Assembly: GCA_014526335.1 (NCBI GenBank)
Contig: JACTAT010000008.1
Coordinates: 437,097-501,096, forward strand
Source of the DNA: Chrysaora quinquecirrha
Lineage: Eukaryota > Cnidaria > Scyphozoa > Semaeostomeae > Pelagiidae
Direction of reading: 5' to 3'
DNA: 64,000 nt
Made by a program: the position numbers and the translations under genes. The notes under the pieces are model-generated. The model saw only the letters and a program-made list of their open reading frames with translations, was not told the origin of the DNA and searched no databases. This document shows positions 22,671 to 33,610 of this stretch, piece by piece. Within the stretch, counting starts at the first letter, position 1; the number at the start of each line of letters is the position of its first letter.

Positions 22671-22885
22671 CTAAACTTGGAGACATGTCGCGTGCGACAC
22701 TGTTTTCGGCGTGCCTCCCAGGGTGGCTTAACATGCGAGACAAGAAATGTTGCTGTTGTCTCCCAGAAACTTTTACGTGTCTCTTGCTATATATTTTGTC
22801 GCACGCCACAAAGTTTCCGAGGTGGTTAAACTGGGAGACACGAAGGGGACATCAATGCCACCCGCAACATGTCTCCTAGTTTATC
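22671..22885. mobile_element. Short foldback element, GC-richer than its flanks
   Basis: Ends CTAAACTTGGAGACATGTCG and the complement of CAACATGTCTCCTAGTTTAT form imperfect inverted repeats about 215 bp apart. Internal GTCGCACGCC and CGTGCGAC phrases are also inverted. Confidence 0.55.
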
Positions 22886-23184
22886 CTTTAACTGAAGCTC
22901 GATAGCATAGGCCAAAAATGCCAAGATGGTTTTGTGCCAATCCCTTAGTTGGACTTACACATATGAAGCTACCCCAAACTTTCTCCAATTGTGGGTGTTG
23001 TTACCATTTCAAAATTCTATCAATATGCACCCGTCAGGGCACCCGGAAGGTGTCAGCGATGCGTCTACAGAGCGAACCCATGGTTGCCTCAAGGTTGCCA
23101 GGGGCTGTGCGTACGCTTTTCATGGTGTTAAAAGCGTAAATGATGGATTGAATTTATTCACGTCTGTAACCTTCGTTAGTCGCG

Positions 23185-23591
23185 AGGGTGTATCACTTCA
23201 TAAATCTCGTACACCTTCACGATAAATCTCCATAAATCCTATGAATCTTATAAATCCTATAAATCTTTTTAAAATCTCATGTTTTAGCTACTGCGCATGT
23301 GCAAAAGTCTTGATTCGTCCGAGCAAGACTATGCTGGACAACGATTGTAGGAAAGTTGTGCGAGTTCTTAAAGACGTAATCTTAATTTAAGCTTAGGTCT
23401 TGTGAGTCTGAATCCAGTCATTTTTACATTCATTGTTAAAGAAAGTTTCGCAAGGCAAGTTTCGATATATCTAGAAAATATCGAAGAAATCCCTTTATAA
23501 ATCTCAATAAATCCCATAAATCTGACCAAAAAAGACAAAGAGATTTATAAATCCCATAAATCTGGTACGCCATTTTTAGTAGATACACCCT
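23185..23591. mobile_element. Foldback element rich in ATAAATCY repeats
   Basis: Terminal AGGGTGTATCACTTCATAAA pairs with the right end AGTAGATACACCCT. Within it CATAAATCC-type phrases recur many times on both sides of a non-repetitive core. No gene. Confidence 0.5.
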
Positions 23592-23914
23592 CCTAAAATT
23601 CAGAAACATTTTAGGCCTGATGCAAGCAAAAAATGTTCGACAGGCGATGTTTTGTGACATGGCCAATCGGTCAAACATTTGCTTGATAAGCAAATCTCAA
23701 ATTTGTGACAAACAGTTTCATCATTTGTCCAGAGCTGCCAGGCACATACACATATCTTACACACACATTTGTTTTATAGTCAACTGCTTCAGGTCAAATA
23801 TTATGTGTAGAATACAGCAGATTAATAAAAAAGTACGTATTTTACGCGGCCAATGAAAGCGAATCTTATCTTAGCTTCTAGGAGATGAATATAATAAGTT
23901 CTTTCAGAAAAGAT

Positions 23915-24300
23915 TTTCTGACCCCCCTCCCAGACCAATAATTAATAATTTAATAATTTCCAACAAAATTGTTTTAATTTGGGAGTAAAAATTTCACTGC
24001 AAAAAAACGCCAACCTAAAAATCAAATGACCAAAAATTGGACAACATCAGATATCATGAAAACTCCCATGTCGTCCAAAAATACTAAGCCGCACCTACCA
24101 ATCTTTCTGGCCTCTTTGATGTAAAGAAAATATTTCTATTAGAATTTGTCGAATTTGTGAGAAAAGATTTCAAGTCCATAGCTTTGCTAAATGGACTAAA
24201 TTTGGTTCAAATCAAGGGTGTTTTGAACCACGCGATTTCTTCAAGAACAAACATTTCACCTCAGTATATTGACAAAAAATTATCTTTGGCAAGTTTTTTC
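23915..24300 (+). repeat. Diverged satellite-family segment (forward orientation)
   Basis: Contains the family phrases CCAAAAATTGGACAACATCA, TGAAAACTCCCATG and ATCAAGGGTGTTTTGAA. An inverted, better-matched partner lies at about 28640-29010. The open frame 24157-24447 runs through it but reflects the repeat. Confidence 0.55.
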
Positions 24301-25126
24301 TTCCCATGTTTTATTTGCTTGTGTAAATGGATATCAAGTATCTTTGACAATTATTGTTCTTTAATCGAAGAATTACAAAATTGCCCACTTGTCAAGTCAT
24401 CTACACAAGCAATCCTCGCATATAACAACTTTTTCTATGAAAAATGAATTTGTTGAAAACTGGCATGTCAGGTTTAGAACAAGTGCACTTGTCATATGAA
24501 AAATTGTCAATTTACCTCAAATGAAAATAAAGTAAATAATATAAAATTGTCATAGAAAAATTGCTCGTGTAATTGCGGCTTTAAGGTAAATTTTTACGCT
24601 TCAAAATTTTTGTACAAACAAATTTTTAATTTTTGTAAATCTAAAGAAAACAAGTCTCTAATTTGAATAGGTCTATAGGGAATCTCAGTCGTTAATGGCT
24701 CCTTCAGAATGGCTATATTTTGAACGGAGAGGAGTGGAGTGATTTGCATATCACCTACGCACCTTCAAAGCAGATTAATTTTTGGAGCGTTTCGGATCGG
24801 ATACTTCTAGCATAATTATCAAGCGAACCTATGAAAATCGCTCCGATGGCTTTCCGGTATACGCGGTTTTTATGGCATACCAAACTCAAGACTTTACTCT
24901 AAAAGTTTCCTAATTTCCGATCCTATTTTTGAAATAAAACTTTCATAAGGGTTTCTTGAGTGTCAATAACGATAGTCAATAGAAATATTTTTATGCTATA
25001 ACAGACTATGCTATAACAGTGCTTTTATAAACCGGTTTATTTGTAAGAAAACAAGACAGGCGTATTGCAAATGGAACCTCCATAGTAACAAAATATTCTA
25101 AACTATATATTATGCCTTAATTTCAG
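24300..25126. other. Intron, nothing recognised
   Basis: A+T-rich sequence between the Cys-rich exon and the terminal exon. No supported gene or paired repeat in it. Confidence 0.3.
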
Positions 25127-25510
25127 AGCTTCCGAAATCGTCTTGGCCATCTGAGATCACGCCATAAATTGTTTTTTCTGGATCTTCATCAATTAGATGA
25201 TTGGACGGATTCAAAATTACAGAAGAGAATGAAAGAATTATCAATTCTTGGTATTGCTAAGTTTTTACCTGGGAAATGTAAGTTCACGATACAAGGGGAT
25301 TCATCTGAACAAAATGGAGGTCTCCTTGTTGGAAATGGTTGCTGTGACCAAGGATGTCGTGTGTTAGATATCTCAAAAATGACACCAGAGCTTGCTAAAA
25401 TTATCAAACTCATTCAACGGGTCTCCCAAATAAACAATAATAACAGAAATAATAAGAGAATTGTGAACATAGAAGTGCTTGATGAAAGTAGTGGGTATAC
25501 AGACTATTGA
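25127..25510 (+). CDS. Zinc-finger gene, terminal exon
   Basis: Exon after acceptor TAATTTCAG, phase 0, 127 codons, with stop TGA at 25508-25510. It opens SFRNRLGHLRSRHK, giving the H-x4-H half of the finger begun in the previous exon (C-x2-C-x13-H-x4-H overall). The rest is a compact domain that I do not recognise: an acidic/aromatic helix-like stretch (DLHQLDDWTDSKLQKRMKEL), a glycine/cysteine segment (NGCCDQGCRVLD), then an Asn-rich tail ending SSGYTDY. The open frame, splice sites and phase agreement make it a confident coding exon. Its function is unknown. Confidence 0.82.
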   Translation, partial: SFRNRLGHLRSRHKLFFLDLHQLDDWTDSKLQKRMKELSILGIAKFLPGKCKFTIQGDSSEQNGGLLVGNGCCDQGCRVLDISKMTPELAKIIKLIQRVSQINNNNRNNKRIVNIEVLDESSGYTDY

Positions 25511-25926
25511 ACATTACATTGCTTTATGTGACATGCTAGACCTCTTTCCTGAAATTGCATATTAAGTTCATATTTTAGAGTTTGTTTAGAAAATTGCTGC
25601 TGCTGTTTGCTATCGTTGTTGCTTGCTGACGTTGTTGTTCGATAAATATTAGAAAAGAGAAAGCATTAATGTGAGGAATATTTTTTGCTGATCTGTTCTG
25701 CAAAGCTCTGTTACCGTTGTTACTCTTAGGTGCGTATATAATTGCTTGGGGGTTGCAATAGGCGGGGCGAGTCGAAACAACACTCAGGATCTAATAACGC
25801 AAATCTAATATTAATGCAAATCTTAATTAGCGTTGGGGGACCCAAATTAGAGCGGAGGAGTTGGAAAATATTAAATATCAACAATATTGTTAGAGCAATA
25901 TTCGGGGGGACAGTAATTAGGCACGC

Positions 25927-26079
25927 ATGAGTATGAAACATGTTTTATCTATAAAATATGAAATATGGAATGATGTTCAGACCATGTCGAAGAGGTATGA
26001 AGACCCAATCATTCCAGAAATATTTTCAAACTTCAAAAATGATCTGAAAAGACTTGTAGAGCAAGGCACCCCCATGTAA
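25927..26079 (+). CDS. 50-codon small ORF downstream of zinc-finger gene
   Basis: ATG to TAA, with balanced composition (YEIWNDVQTMSKRYEDPIIP, then FSNFKNDLKRLVEQG), unlike the A+T-rich random frames around it. It could be a remnant of a retroelement or of a gene exon, or a real small ORF. No splice signals or family were identified. Confidence 0.22.
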   Translation: MSMKHVLSIKYEIWNDVQTMSKRYEDPIIPEIFSNFKNDLKRLVEQGTPM

Positions 26080-27100
26080 CGTCTGTGCAGTACGGTTGGG
26101 TATATGCAGTACGTTAGCGGATATTTAATGCGGTGGGGGATGATTGCCGTGAGGAGGCATCTATGGGTGCAGATATTCCTTACGGTGTGGGTGAAATATG
26201 GAATTTCTTCTTTAAATCGTCTTATATGGTGTAACAGGGGTTATCAAATACATCTTGGTATCATTTTGGAAAGTTCGGGCATTCGATATCTTAATCTCTG
26301 GAATTCGGAATGGCGAAATATCTTAAAAATATTTGTGCTTTCTTTCTGAAACCTTTTCAGACCCGTCTTGGCATCAATAAATCTTATCGTGAAAATGATA
26401 AGAAAATAAGAGTTACCGTATATAATCTAGTTAGTGTCCACTCCATCCTGCGTTCACCCAATTTTACCAATCCATTTTCCTTAGCCAATCCAATTACAAT
26501 ACATAAATTTAGCGCCCCCTCGCAAGCTCCTTCGTATTTGCAATATAGCTCCACATTCTCCATAGTAGAACGTATAATAGTATAGAATCATGTTAATCGA
26601 TATAATCATCTTTTCATGTTCTGAAAACCATGAACAGAAATATACGAAATATCAAAAAATAAAGTGGCAAAGAAGTTTTTTTGCAATTCTATATTTTTTT
26701 AGATCGGGCTATACCTACGGAATGACCCTCTTAGTTTTTCAATTTGCTTCAGTCAAAAACTGTATGCACTGTGCCCAAATTACAAAATTTTCGAAACGTA
26801 ACAATAGTTTCAAGCGAGGTTTCAAGATATTTCACCTTTCCATATTTAAGAGACTGGGGTACCCATTCTGTTAAATATTGAATGGCCCTTTTAAGTCTTC
26901 ATTTGTTGCAAAGTTTTGATAACAGTGTTAAGTCGCGTTTGGTAAGAAAACAACGTCAATTAGTAATGAATTGATGCAGCACGCTAACGTTGACAAAGAG
27001 CTAGAGGGAACCTGTTGGCCAAGGCAGGGCCTATTTTAAGGAAATTTCAAAGACCGCAAAGTGTGGGGAAAACCATGCAAAAATAAGCCCTGGGCCTAGG
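26080..27100. other. Intergenic stretch, nothing recognised
   Basis: No convincing exon, RNA gene or repeat was seen on either strand. Short frames look random. Confidence 0.3.
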
Positions 27101-27169
27101 AGATACCAATAACTCGTGACCTCTGTGTCAGAGTCGTGTTAAGCATGAGTAACTTGCTACATTCACAGA

Positions 27170-27460
27170 AGCCCTGATTTAGGCCGATGTTTGGCCTTTT
27201 ACCACGGCTATAGACTTGCCTTTATGGCCATTTTTCAAGGGAAATTTCTGTCCAATCACAATTACAGTAAGCTAAGACAGTGTCTCTTTTCGAAGAAATA
27301 TGCGTCTTTTTAGAACTCTTGATTTTGGCACTTATAATTATCTTAAAATACTTCATTTTTACCCCTATATTAATATTGGGTTAAATTATAGTGAAACAGA
27401 GTGTTTTTTTTCAAGAAAAGAGCCAGTTTCGAAATCCCTTGATTTTGATCGATTGTTGGT
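27170..27460 (-). repeat. Diverged satellite-family segment (reverse orientation)
   Basis: Phrases such as GGCTATAGACTTGCCTTTAT and CCCTTGATTTTGATCGATTG are reverse complements of the motifs in the 29.6-35.3-kb array (AAGTCTATAGCCTTGCC; AAAATCAGGGG). Confidence 0.5.
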
Positions 27461-27584
27461 CACTGAGCAAGGCACTTGCATTTTTAACAATTGTTCGAGG
27501 TTTACTCTCCGATTGCAATCATGCGTCAATCTTAATATACTTTTGATGTTCGAATAATTTCGAACATATTGGTGTGGGGTGGAT

Positions 27585-27638
27585 GTCACTCACTCACTCA
27601 CTCACTCACTCACTCACTTACTAACTAACTAACTAACC
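27585..27638. repeat. CACT/CTAA tetranucleotide microsatellite
   Basis: A run of CACTCACTCACT followed by ACTAACTAACTAAC. Confidence 0.9.
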
Positions 27639-27956
27639 AACGCTTGAACAATGGAAAACGTGTAACAATAGAAATCAACTCAAGAATGACATTAGGGCCA
27701 TTGTCTCGACCATTGATGGGCAATTTGTGGTTAGTTCTTCACAATTGCGGCCTGCAAGCCTCTTTGTCAATCTTAGGTCATGTGACAATTGTTCTACTGA
27801 TTCGTAATAGTTCACTATGAGTCATTGTTGTTTACTTTTTAAACGATGGCAAATTGCCACATTGGTCTAGTTAATGACATTTCAAGCATTCTCTTCATCA
27901 ATTATAGAGTCTAGACAAGAGCGGCAATTTCAAAACACTTTTCAAAGCAAATCGTC

Positions 27957-28330
27957 ATCATTCTCATCATCATCATCATCATCATAATCATCATCATCAT
28001 CATCATCATGATTACCATCATTGACGATGTGGCTGTGGCAAGATCTAAAAGAACGGCATCACCACCACAAACACCCCTACAACCATCACCACGATCACCC
28101 CTACAACCATCACCAGACCACCCTTATCACCACGACCGCCCCCCATCACCACAAACACAGCCACCCCTACAACCATCACCACGATCACTCCTATCACAGC
28201 CACCACAACCACCCCAACCTTCAGCACCACAACCACCTCTACCACCACCACATCCACCCTACCACCACAATCACCCCCCTACCAACCAGCATCATGGTCA
28301 TCGTGGTCATTAACATCATCATCATAACCA
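27957..28330. repeat. CAT and CAC-rich simple-sequence tract
   Basis: (CAT)n at 27957-28012, then a CACCAC/ACCACC-rich minisatellite to about 28330. The His-rich, Pro-rich and Val-rich open frames on the two strands all come from this composition. None has splice or start context to support a gene. Confidence 0.75.
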
Positions 28331-28399
28331 CCACCGTTATCATAAACAGGCATTATCGTCATCCTTGTGCATACCGATAAATATCTTTCATCATTTGAC

Positions 28400-29110
28400 C
28401 GAAATAGCTTTATTCAACCAGAGTGGTTCTTCGAACATGCCCATAGGGCCCCTATGTTTTTACCACATAATGGCTCTTCGGTTTGGTGTTCATGTGGTGA
28501 AGTGTTTGTATTGAAGAAAAATCGAGTCACGAAAACCCTTGATTTGGACCGTTTTTTGCTCATTTAGAAAGGCTATAGGCTTGCATGTGTAGTTTTGGAT
28601 TCCACGTATACCCCCCTTTTCTCCGAAAATAGCCTTTCGCCTTGATTTTAGTGAGGTGAAATGTTTGTTCTTGAAGAAATCGCGCGGTTCAAAAAACCCT
28701 TGATTTGAACCAAATTTAGTCCATTTAGCAAAGCTATGGACTTGAAATCTTTTCTCCAAAATTCGAAAAATTCTAATGGAAAATTACTTTCTTTAAATCA
28801 AAAAGGAGCCAGAAAGATGCTTTTTTGGTATTTGCGGCTTGGTATTTTTGGATAACATTGGAATTTTCCTAATGTCTGATGTTGTCCAATTTTTGGTCAT
28901 TTGCAAGATTTTCTGGTTGGCGTTTTTTGGAGTGAAATTTTTTTTCTCCCAAGTTAAAACAATTTTGTTGGAAATTATTAAATTATTGGTCTGGGAGGTC
29001 GGAAAATTTTGCTAAGAATTTGTGAAGCAAAGCAGTGAGTTTTTAGACCCCTGATTTTAACGATTTTTGGCCATCTGACAAGGCTATAGACTTGCTTTTT
29101 TGGCGATTTT
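28400..29110 (-). repeat. Diverged satellite-family segments (reverse orientation)
   Basis: The stretch 28640-29010 is close to a reverse complement of 23915-24290 (shared TCTGATGTTGTCCAATTTTT and TTAAAACAATTTTGTTGGAA). 28500-28580 and 29040-29110 hold the 'cttgatttggaccgttttt' and 'aaggctatagacttgc' phrases reversed. Confidence 0.6.
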
Positions 29111-29559
29111 TCGATGGAAGTTTCTTTTCTGAAAGAAATTACTATATTCATCTCCTACAATCCTTCACAAAATATATCGAGACTACCAGAAAATACGCAT
29201 CATTATGCATTATTCAACAATTATACCATACCTGCTATTATTTTCACCCCCCTCCCTCCCCCAAAAGCAATGTTGTAGAACGAAAAAGCCCTTAGAAACA
29301 AACAGGCACTAAAATTCATCACAAACAAAATTGAATGTGGGGGAAGGGGATGTGGTCTCAGAATTTTTTGAAAGATTGTAGAAACTATGTAGCCGGGATC
29401 GTTCGTAGCAGAAGGATCTTTAGATGCTGCTTGAGTTTTACGTGCGCGCAGAAAACACACGGAGTCAGATGACATTTGACAGACGATTCTCTATGTCTGA
29501 TCAACTGACTTTATTCAGCCCCTAGAGGCTAGTCAAGGGGGTTTTGGTAGGTTTTGCTA

Positions 29560-31631
29560 AATATGATGTTGCAATTTTTTGGCGATTTTTAGACGGAAAT
29601 ATTTCCTCCTAAATTCAACCAATTCTGTTATGGCCATTTCGCAAGACTGCGTCTTCAAAAATTGTTAATAAATTCTACCAGATACTCCCTGGACAGTCTG
29701 CAGGGGCTAAACAAAGCCTGCTTTCCATATGAACGCAAGGATCGCTGATGACAAAGAATCGCACAAACTCGTGACCAGCGATCGTTGGGTCGAAATGGAA
29801 ACTGCCTGTCCAATTTGCCAGCGATTGTTGCGATCATATGATAACCAGCCTTAAGATACTTTTCCGTCAAATTAAGTCCAAATTGGGAGTGAAAGTTAGC
29901 CTCAAAAATCACCAAATAGGCCATACGGTCAAAAATTGCTCAAAATTGAGGATTTTCAAAACTCCAGTTTTCTTCAAAAACTGTTACCCAATCCTACCAA
30001 ATGCACACTAGATAGCCTCTAAGGGCTGAATACGATATTTCTTTATTAAATTCGGTCCAATTTGGGAGAAAAACTCAGCCTCCAAAAATCGCCAAAAAGG
30101 CAACGGCCTAAAATCGACCAAAATCAAGGGTTTTTTAAACTCCCTTTTGTCTGCAAACATAGTTTTTCAATCCTACCAGTACCCCCTGAATAGTCTCTGG
30201 GGGCTAAAGGTGTTTTATTCTGTCAATTTAGGTCCAAATTGGGGAAAAGTATTAACTTCCAAAAATTTCCAAAAAGACAAGTCTATAGCCTTGCAAACAG
30301 CAATCAGGGGTTTTGAAAACTCCCATTTTTCTTGAAAAATAGTTACTAAATCCCACCAGATTCCCCCTGGATAGCTTCTTAGGCCTAAATAAGGTATTTC
30401 TCCGTCAAAGTAAATCCAAATTGGGAGAACAAATTAGCCCTAAAAAAATCCCAGAAAGGAAAGTGTATAGCATTGCCATACGCATACGGTCAAAAATCGG
30501 CCAACATCAGGAGTTTTGAAAACTCCCATTCTTCTTGATAACCTTTACTAAATCCTACCAGATAAACCATGGACAGCCTCCAGTTGCTAAAAACGGCATT
30601 TTTATCAAATTTGATCAAGATTGGGAGAAAAAATTTCCCTCACAAAATCGCCAAAAGGGCAAGTGTATATATAGCCTTGCCATAAAGGCCAAATTTGCCA
30701 AAAATCAAAGGTTTTCAAAACCTATATATCTTCAAAGAAATACTTACTAAATCCCGGCAGATACCCCTTGAACAGCATCTAAGGGCGAGAAAATTTCTCT
30801 GAAAAAGTAGCCAAGAAGTCAAGCTTTGCCAAATGGCGAAAAATCGGCAAAAATCAGGTGTTGAAATTAGCTTCCAAAATTTCCAAAAAGGCACCTTGGC
30901 CAAAAAGGCCCCAAATTGGCCAAAACAGGGGTTTTTTAAAACTCCGTGTTGTCTTTAAAAGAAGTTATTAGACTCTCCCAGATACGTCCTGGATAGCCTC
31001 CAGTTGCTAAATACGGTATTTTCTTTCCAATTAGCTCCATATTGGGTGAAAAAATTTTCGTTAAAAAATGCCAAAAAGGCAAGTCTATAGGCCTATAGGC
31101 CAAAATCGGCAAATATTAAGGGTTTTCAAAACTCCCTGTTTTCTTCACAAATAGTTACTAAATCCTACCAGATAACTCCTGGACCGCTAGGGGCTAATTT
31201 TTGTTTTCCGTCAAATTCAATACAAATTGAGAGAAAAAATTAGCCTCTAAAAATCGCAAAAATGTCAACTCCAAAGTCAAAAGGCCAAAATCAGAGGTTT
31301 TGAAAACTATTTTGCTTAAAAACGAGTAACAAAACCTTGCCAAAAGGTCAAAATCGTTGAAATTCAAGGGGTTTCAAAAACTCCCCTTTTTCTTCATAAA
31401 TAGTTATTATTAAATCCTACCAAATTTCCCTTAACAGCATCCAGTGGCTCAATGCGGTAATTTTCTATCAAATTAGGTCGAATTGGGGAGAGAAAATCTT
31501 TCTCCATAAATTGCCAAGAAGTCAAGCCTTGCCGAATAACAAAAAAAAACGGCAAAAATCAGGATTTTTGAAAATTCCTTTCTTCTTCCAAAGTAGTTAC
31601 TGAATACCAGATACCTCCTGAACAGCATCTA
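29560..31631 (+). repeat. Diverged ~195-bp satellite array, first block
   Basis: Each unit carries, in order, CCAAAAATCAGGGGTTTTGAAAA-like sequence, TTACTAAATCCTACCAGATA, CCCTGGACAGCCTC, GGGCTAAATACGGTATTTT, TCCAAATTGGGAGAAAAA and AAGTCTATAGCCTTGCC. The 'taccagat' phrase recurs at roughly 190-225-bp intervals (about 30172, 30350, 30553, 30750, 30975, 31165). Units are strongly diverged, so the array is old. Confidence 0.8.
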
Positions 31632-33608
31632 CAATCTTGGACAAAATATATTGGAACGGCCTAAATGGTTTTGCTATTATCTATTGATTCCCCCTTCTCC
31701 CCCGTTACAATGTTGTTTCGTACACAAATTGTCTTGCTCTACTACCAACATTGTTTTGGGGGTAAAAGGGGGGAGAATTGGATTTATATAAAGTAGAAAA
31801 TCAATGGAATAGGCCATATTTCTTGGAGAAAATGCCTTGTTCCAAATATTTTGTCCAAGATTGTCTGTATAACCTTTTTTTTGAGATGATCTTAAATTTT
31901 AAAAAAGACTCTGCAAATATCGATTTCTCATCTAAATTCCCCTTCTATGCTCAAAGAGCATACAGTATAATGTAAGTCCAGTAAAAGCCGAAAAATTACA
32001 CGCCCAGAAGCCACACCCTTAATATTATGAAGTTGTTTTGTTCGACAAAAGGTCTTTCCTAATGCAAACATAGCATAGAGTTGAGAACGTACGGGTAACC
32101 ATCGGGTAACCATACGGGTAACCATGATTCTATATGCATTTTGTATGGATTTAGCAAGGGTTACCACGGGTAACCACGGGTAACCATAATATATAAAGGG
32201 AATAAGATATACTCTTTATAAACTATGGTTACCCGTGGTTACCCGTGGTTCTCAACTCTATGCTATATTTGCATTAAGAAAAACGTTTTGTCGAAAATAA
32301 CAGCTTCATAATATTAAGGGTGTGTCTTTAGGGCGTGTCAGTTTTCAATTTTCACTGAGCTTATATGCCCCTTGATCATTGAAGAAGGGTTTAAATGAGA
32401 AATCAATAGCTTTGTAACATCTTTCTGAAAATTTAAACGTACTTTCAAAAATATGTTATACAGACAATCTTGGACAAAATATATTGAAACGGCCTAAATG
32501 GTTTTCCTATTATCTATTGATTCCCCCTTCTCCCCCGTTACAATGTTGTTTCGTACACAAATTGTCTTGCTCTACTACCAACATTGTTTTGGGGGTAAAA
32601 GGGTGGAGAATTGGATTTATATAAAGTAGAAAATCAATGGAATAGGCCATATTTCTTGGAGAAAATGCCTTGTTCCAAATATTTTGTCCAAGATTGTCTG
32701 TATAACCTTTTTTTTGAGAAGATCTTAAATTTTAAAAAAGACTCTGCAAATATCGATTTCTCATCTAAATTCCCCTTCTATGCTCAAAGAGCATACAGTA
32801 TAATGTAAGTCCAGTAAAAGCCGAAAAATTACACGCCCAGAAGCCACACCCTTAATATTATGAAGTTGTTTTGTTCGACAAAAGGTCTTTCCTAATGCAA
32901 ACATAGCATAGAGTTGAGAACGTACGGGTAACCATCGGGTAACCATACGGGTAACCATGATTCTATATGCATTTTGTATGGATTTAGCAACGGTAACCAC
33001 GGGTAACCACGGGTAACAATAATATATAAAGGGAATAAGATATACTCTTTATATACTACTATGGTTACCCGTGGTTACCCGTGGTTACCCTTGCTAAATC
33101 CATATAAAAAGCATATAGAATCATGGTTACCCGTATGGTTACCCGATGGTTACCCGTACGTTCTCAAATCTATGCTATATTTGCATTAAGAAAAACGTTT
33201 TGTCGAAAATAACAGCTTCATAATATTAAGGGTGTGTCTTTAGGGCGTGTCAGTTTTCAATTTGTACATAGCTTATATGCCCCTTGATCATTGAAGAAGG
33301 GTTTAAATGAAAAATCAATAGCTTTGTAACATCTTTCTGAAAATTTAAACGTACTTTCAAAAATATGTTATACAGACAATCTTGGACAAAATATATTGGA
33401 ACGGCCTAAATGGTTTTGCTATTATCTATTGATTCCCCCTTCTCCCCCGTTACAATGTTGTTTCGTGCAAAAATTGTCTTGCTCTACTACCAACATTGTT
33501 TTGGGGGTAAAAGGGGGGAGAATTGGATTTATATAAAGTAGAAAATCAATGGAATAGGCCATATTCCTTGGAGAAAATGCCTTGTTCCAAATATTTTGTC
33601 CAAGATTG
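31632..33608. mobile_element. Composite foldback insertion at a TA site
   Basis: Three 232-bp palindromic modules, M (31632-31863, 32465-32696, 33377-33608), alternate with two larger foldback modules, F (31864-32464 and 32697-33376). Each M has inverted ends CAATCTTGGACAAAATAT and ATATTTTGTCCAAGATTG-like. F modules have ends TCTGTATAAC / GTTATACAGA and central CGGGTAACCAT repeats on both arms. The whole block sits in the satellite, flanked by TA on both sides (31630-31631 and 33609-33610). Removing it plus one TA restores a normal satellite unit. TA duplication suggests a Tc1/mariner-type mechanism. No transposase is present. Confidence 0.8.
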
Positions 33609-33610
33609 TA

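Noticed and set aside
24157..24447. 96-codon forward frame
   Set aside because: Lies in the diverged satellite-family segment; matching copies elsewhere do not keep the frame.
28021..28380. His-rich and Pro-rich open frames of about 100-119 codons
   Set aside because: They are forced by CAT/CAC simple sequence; all frames on both strands are biased. No splice or start context.
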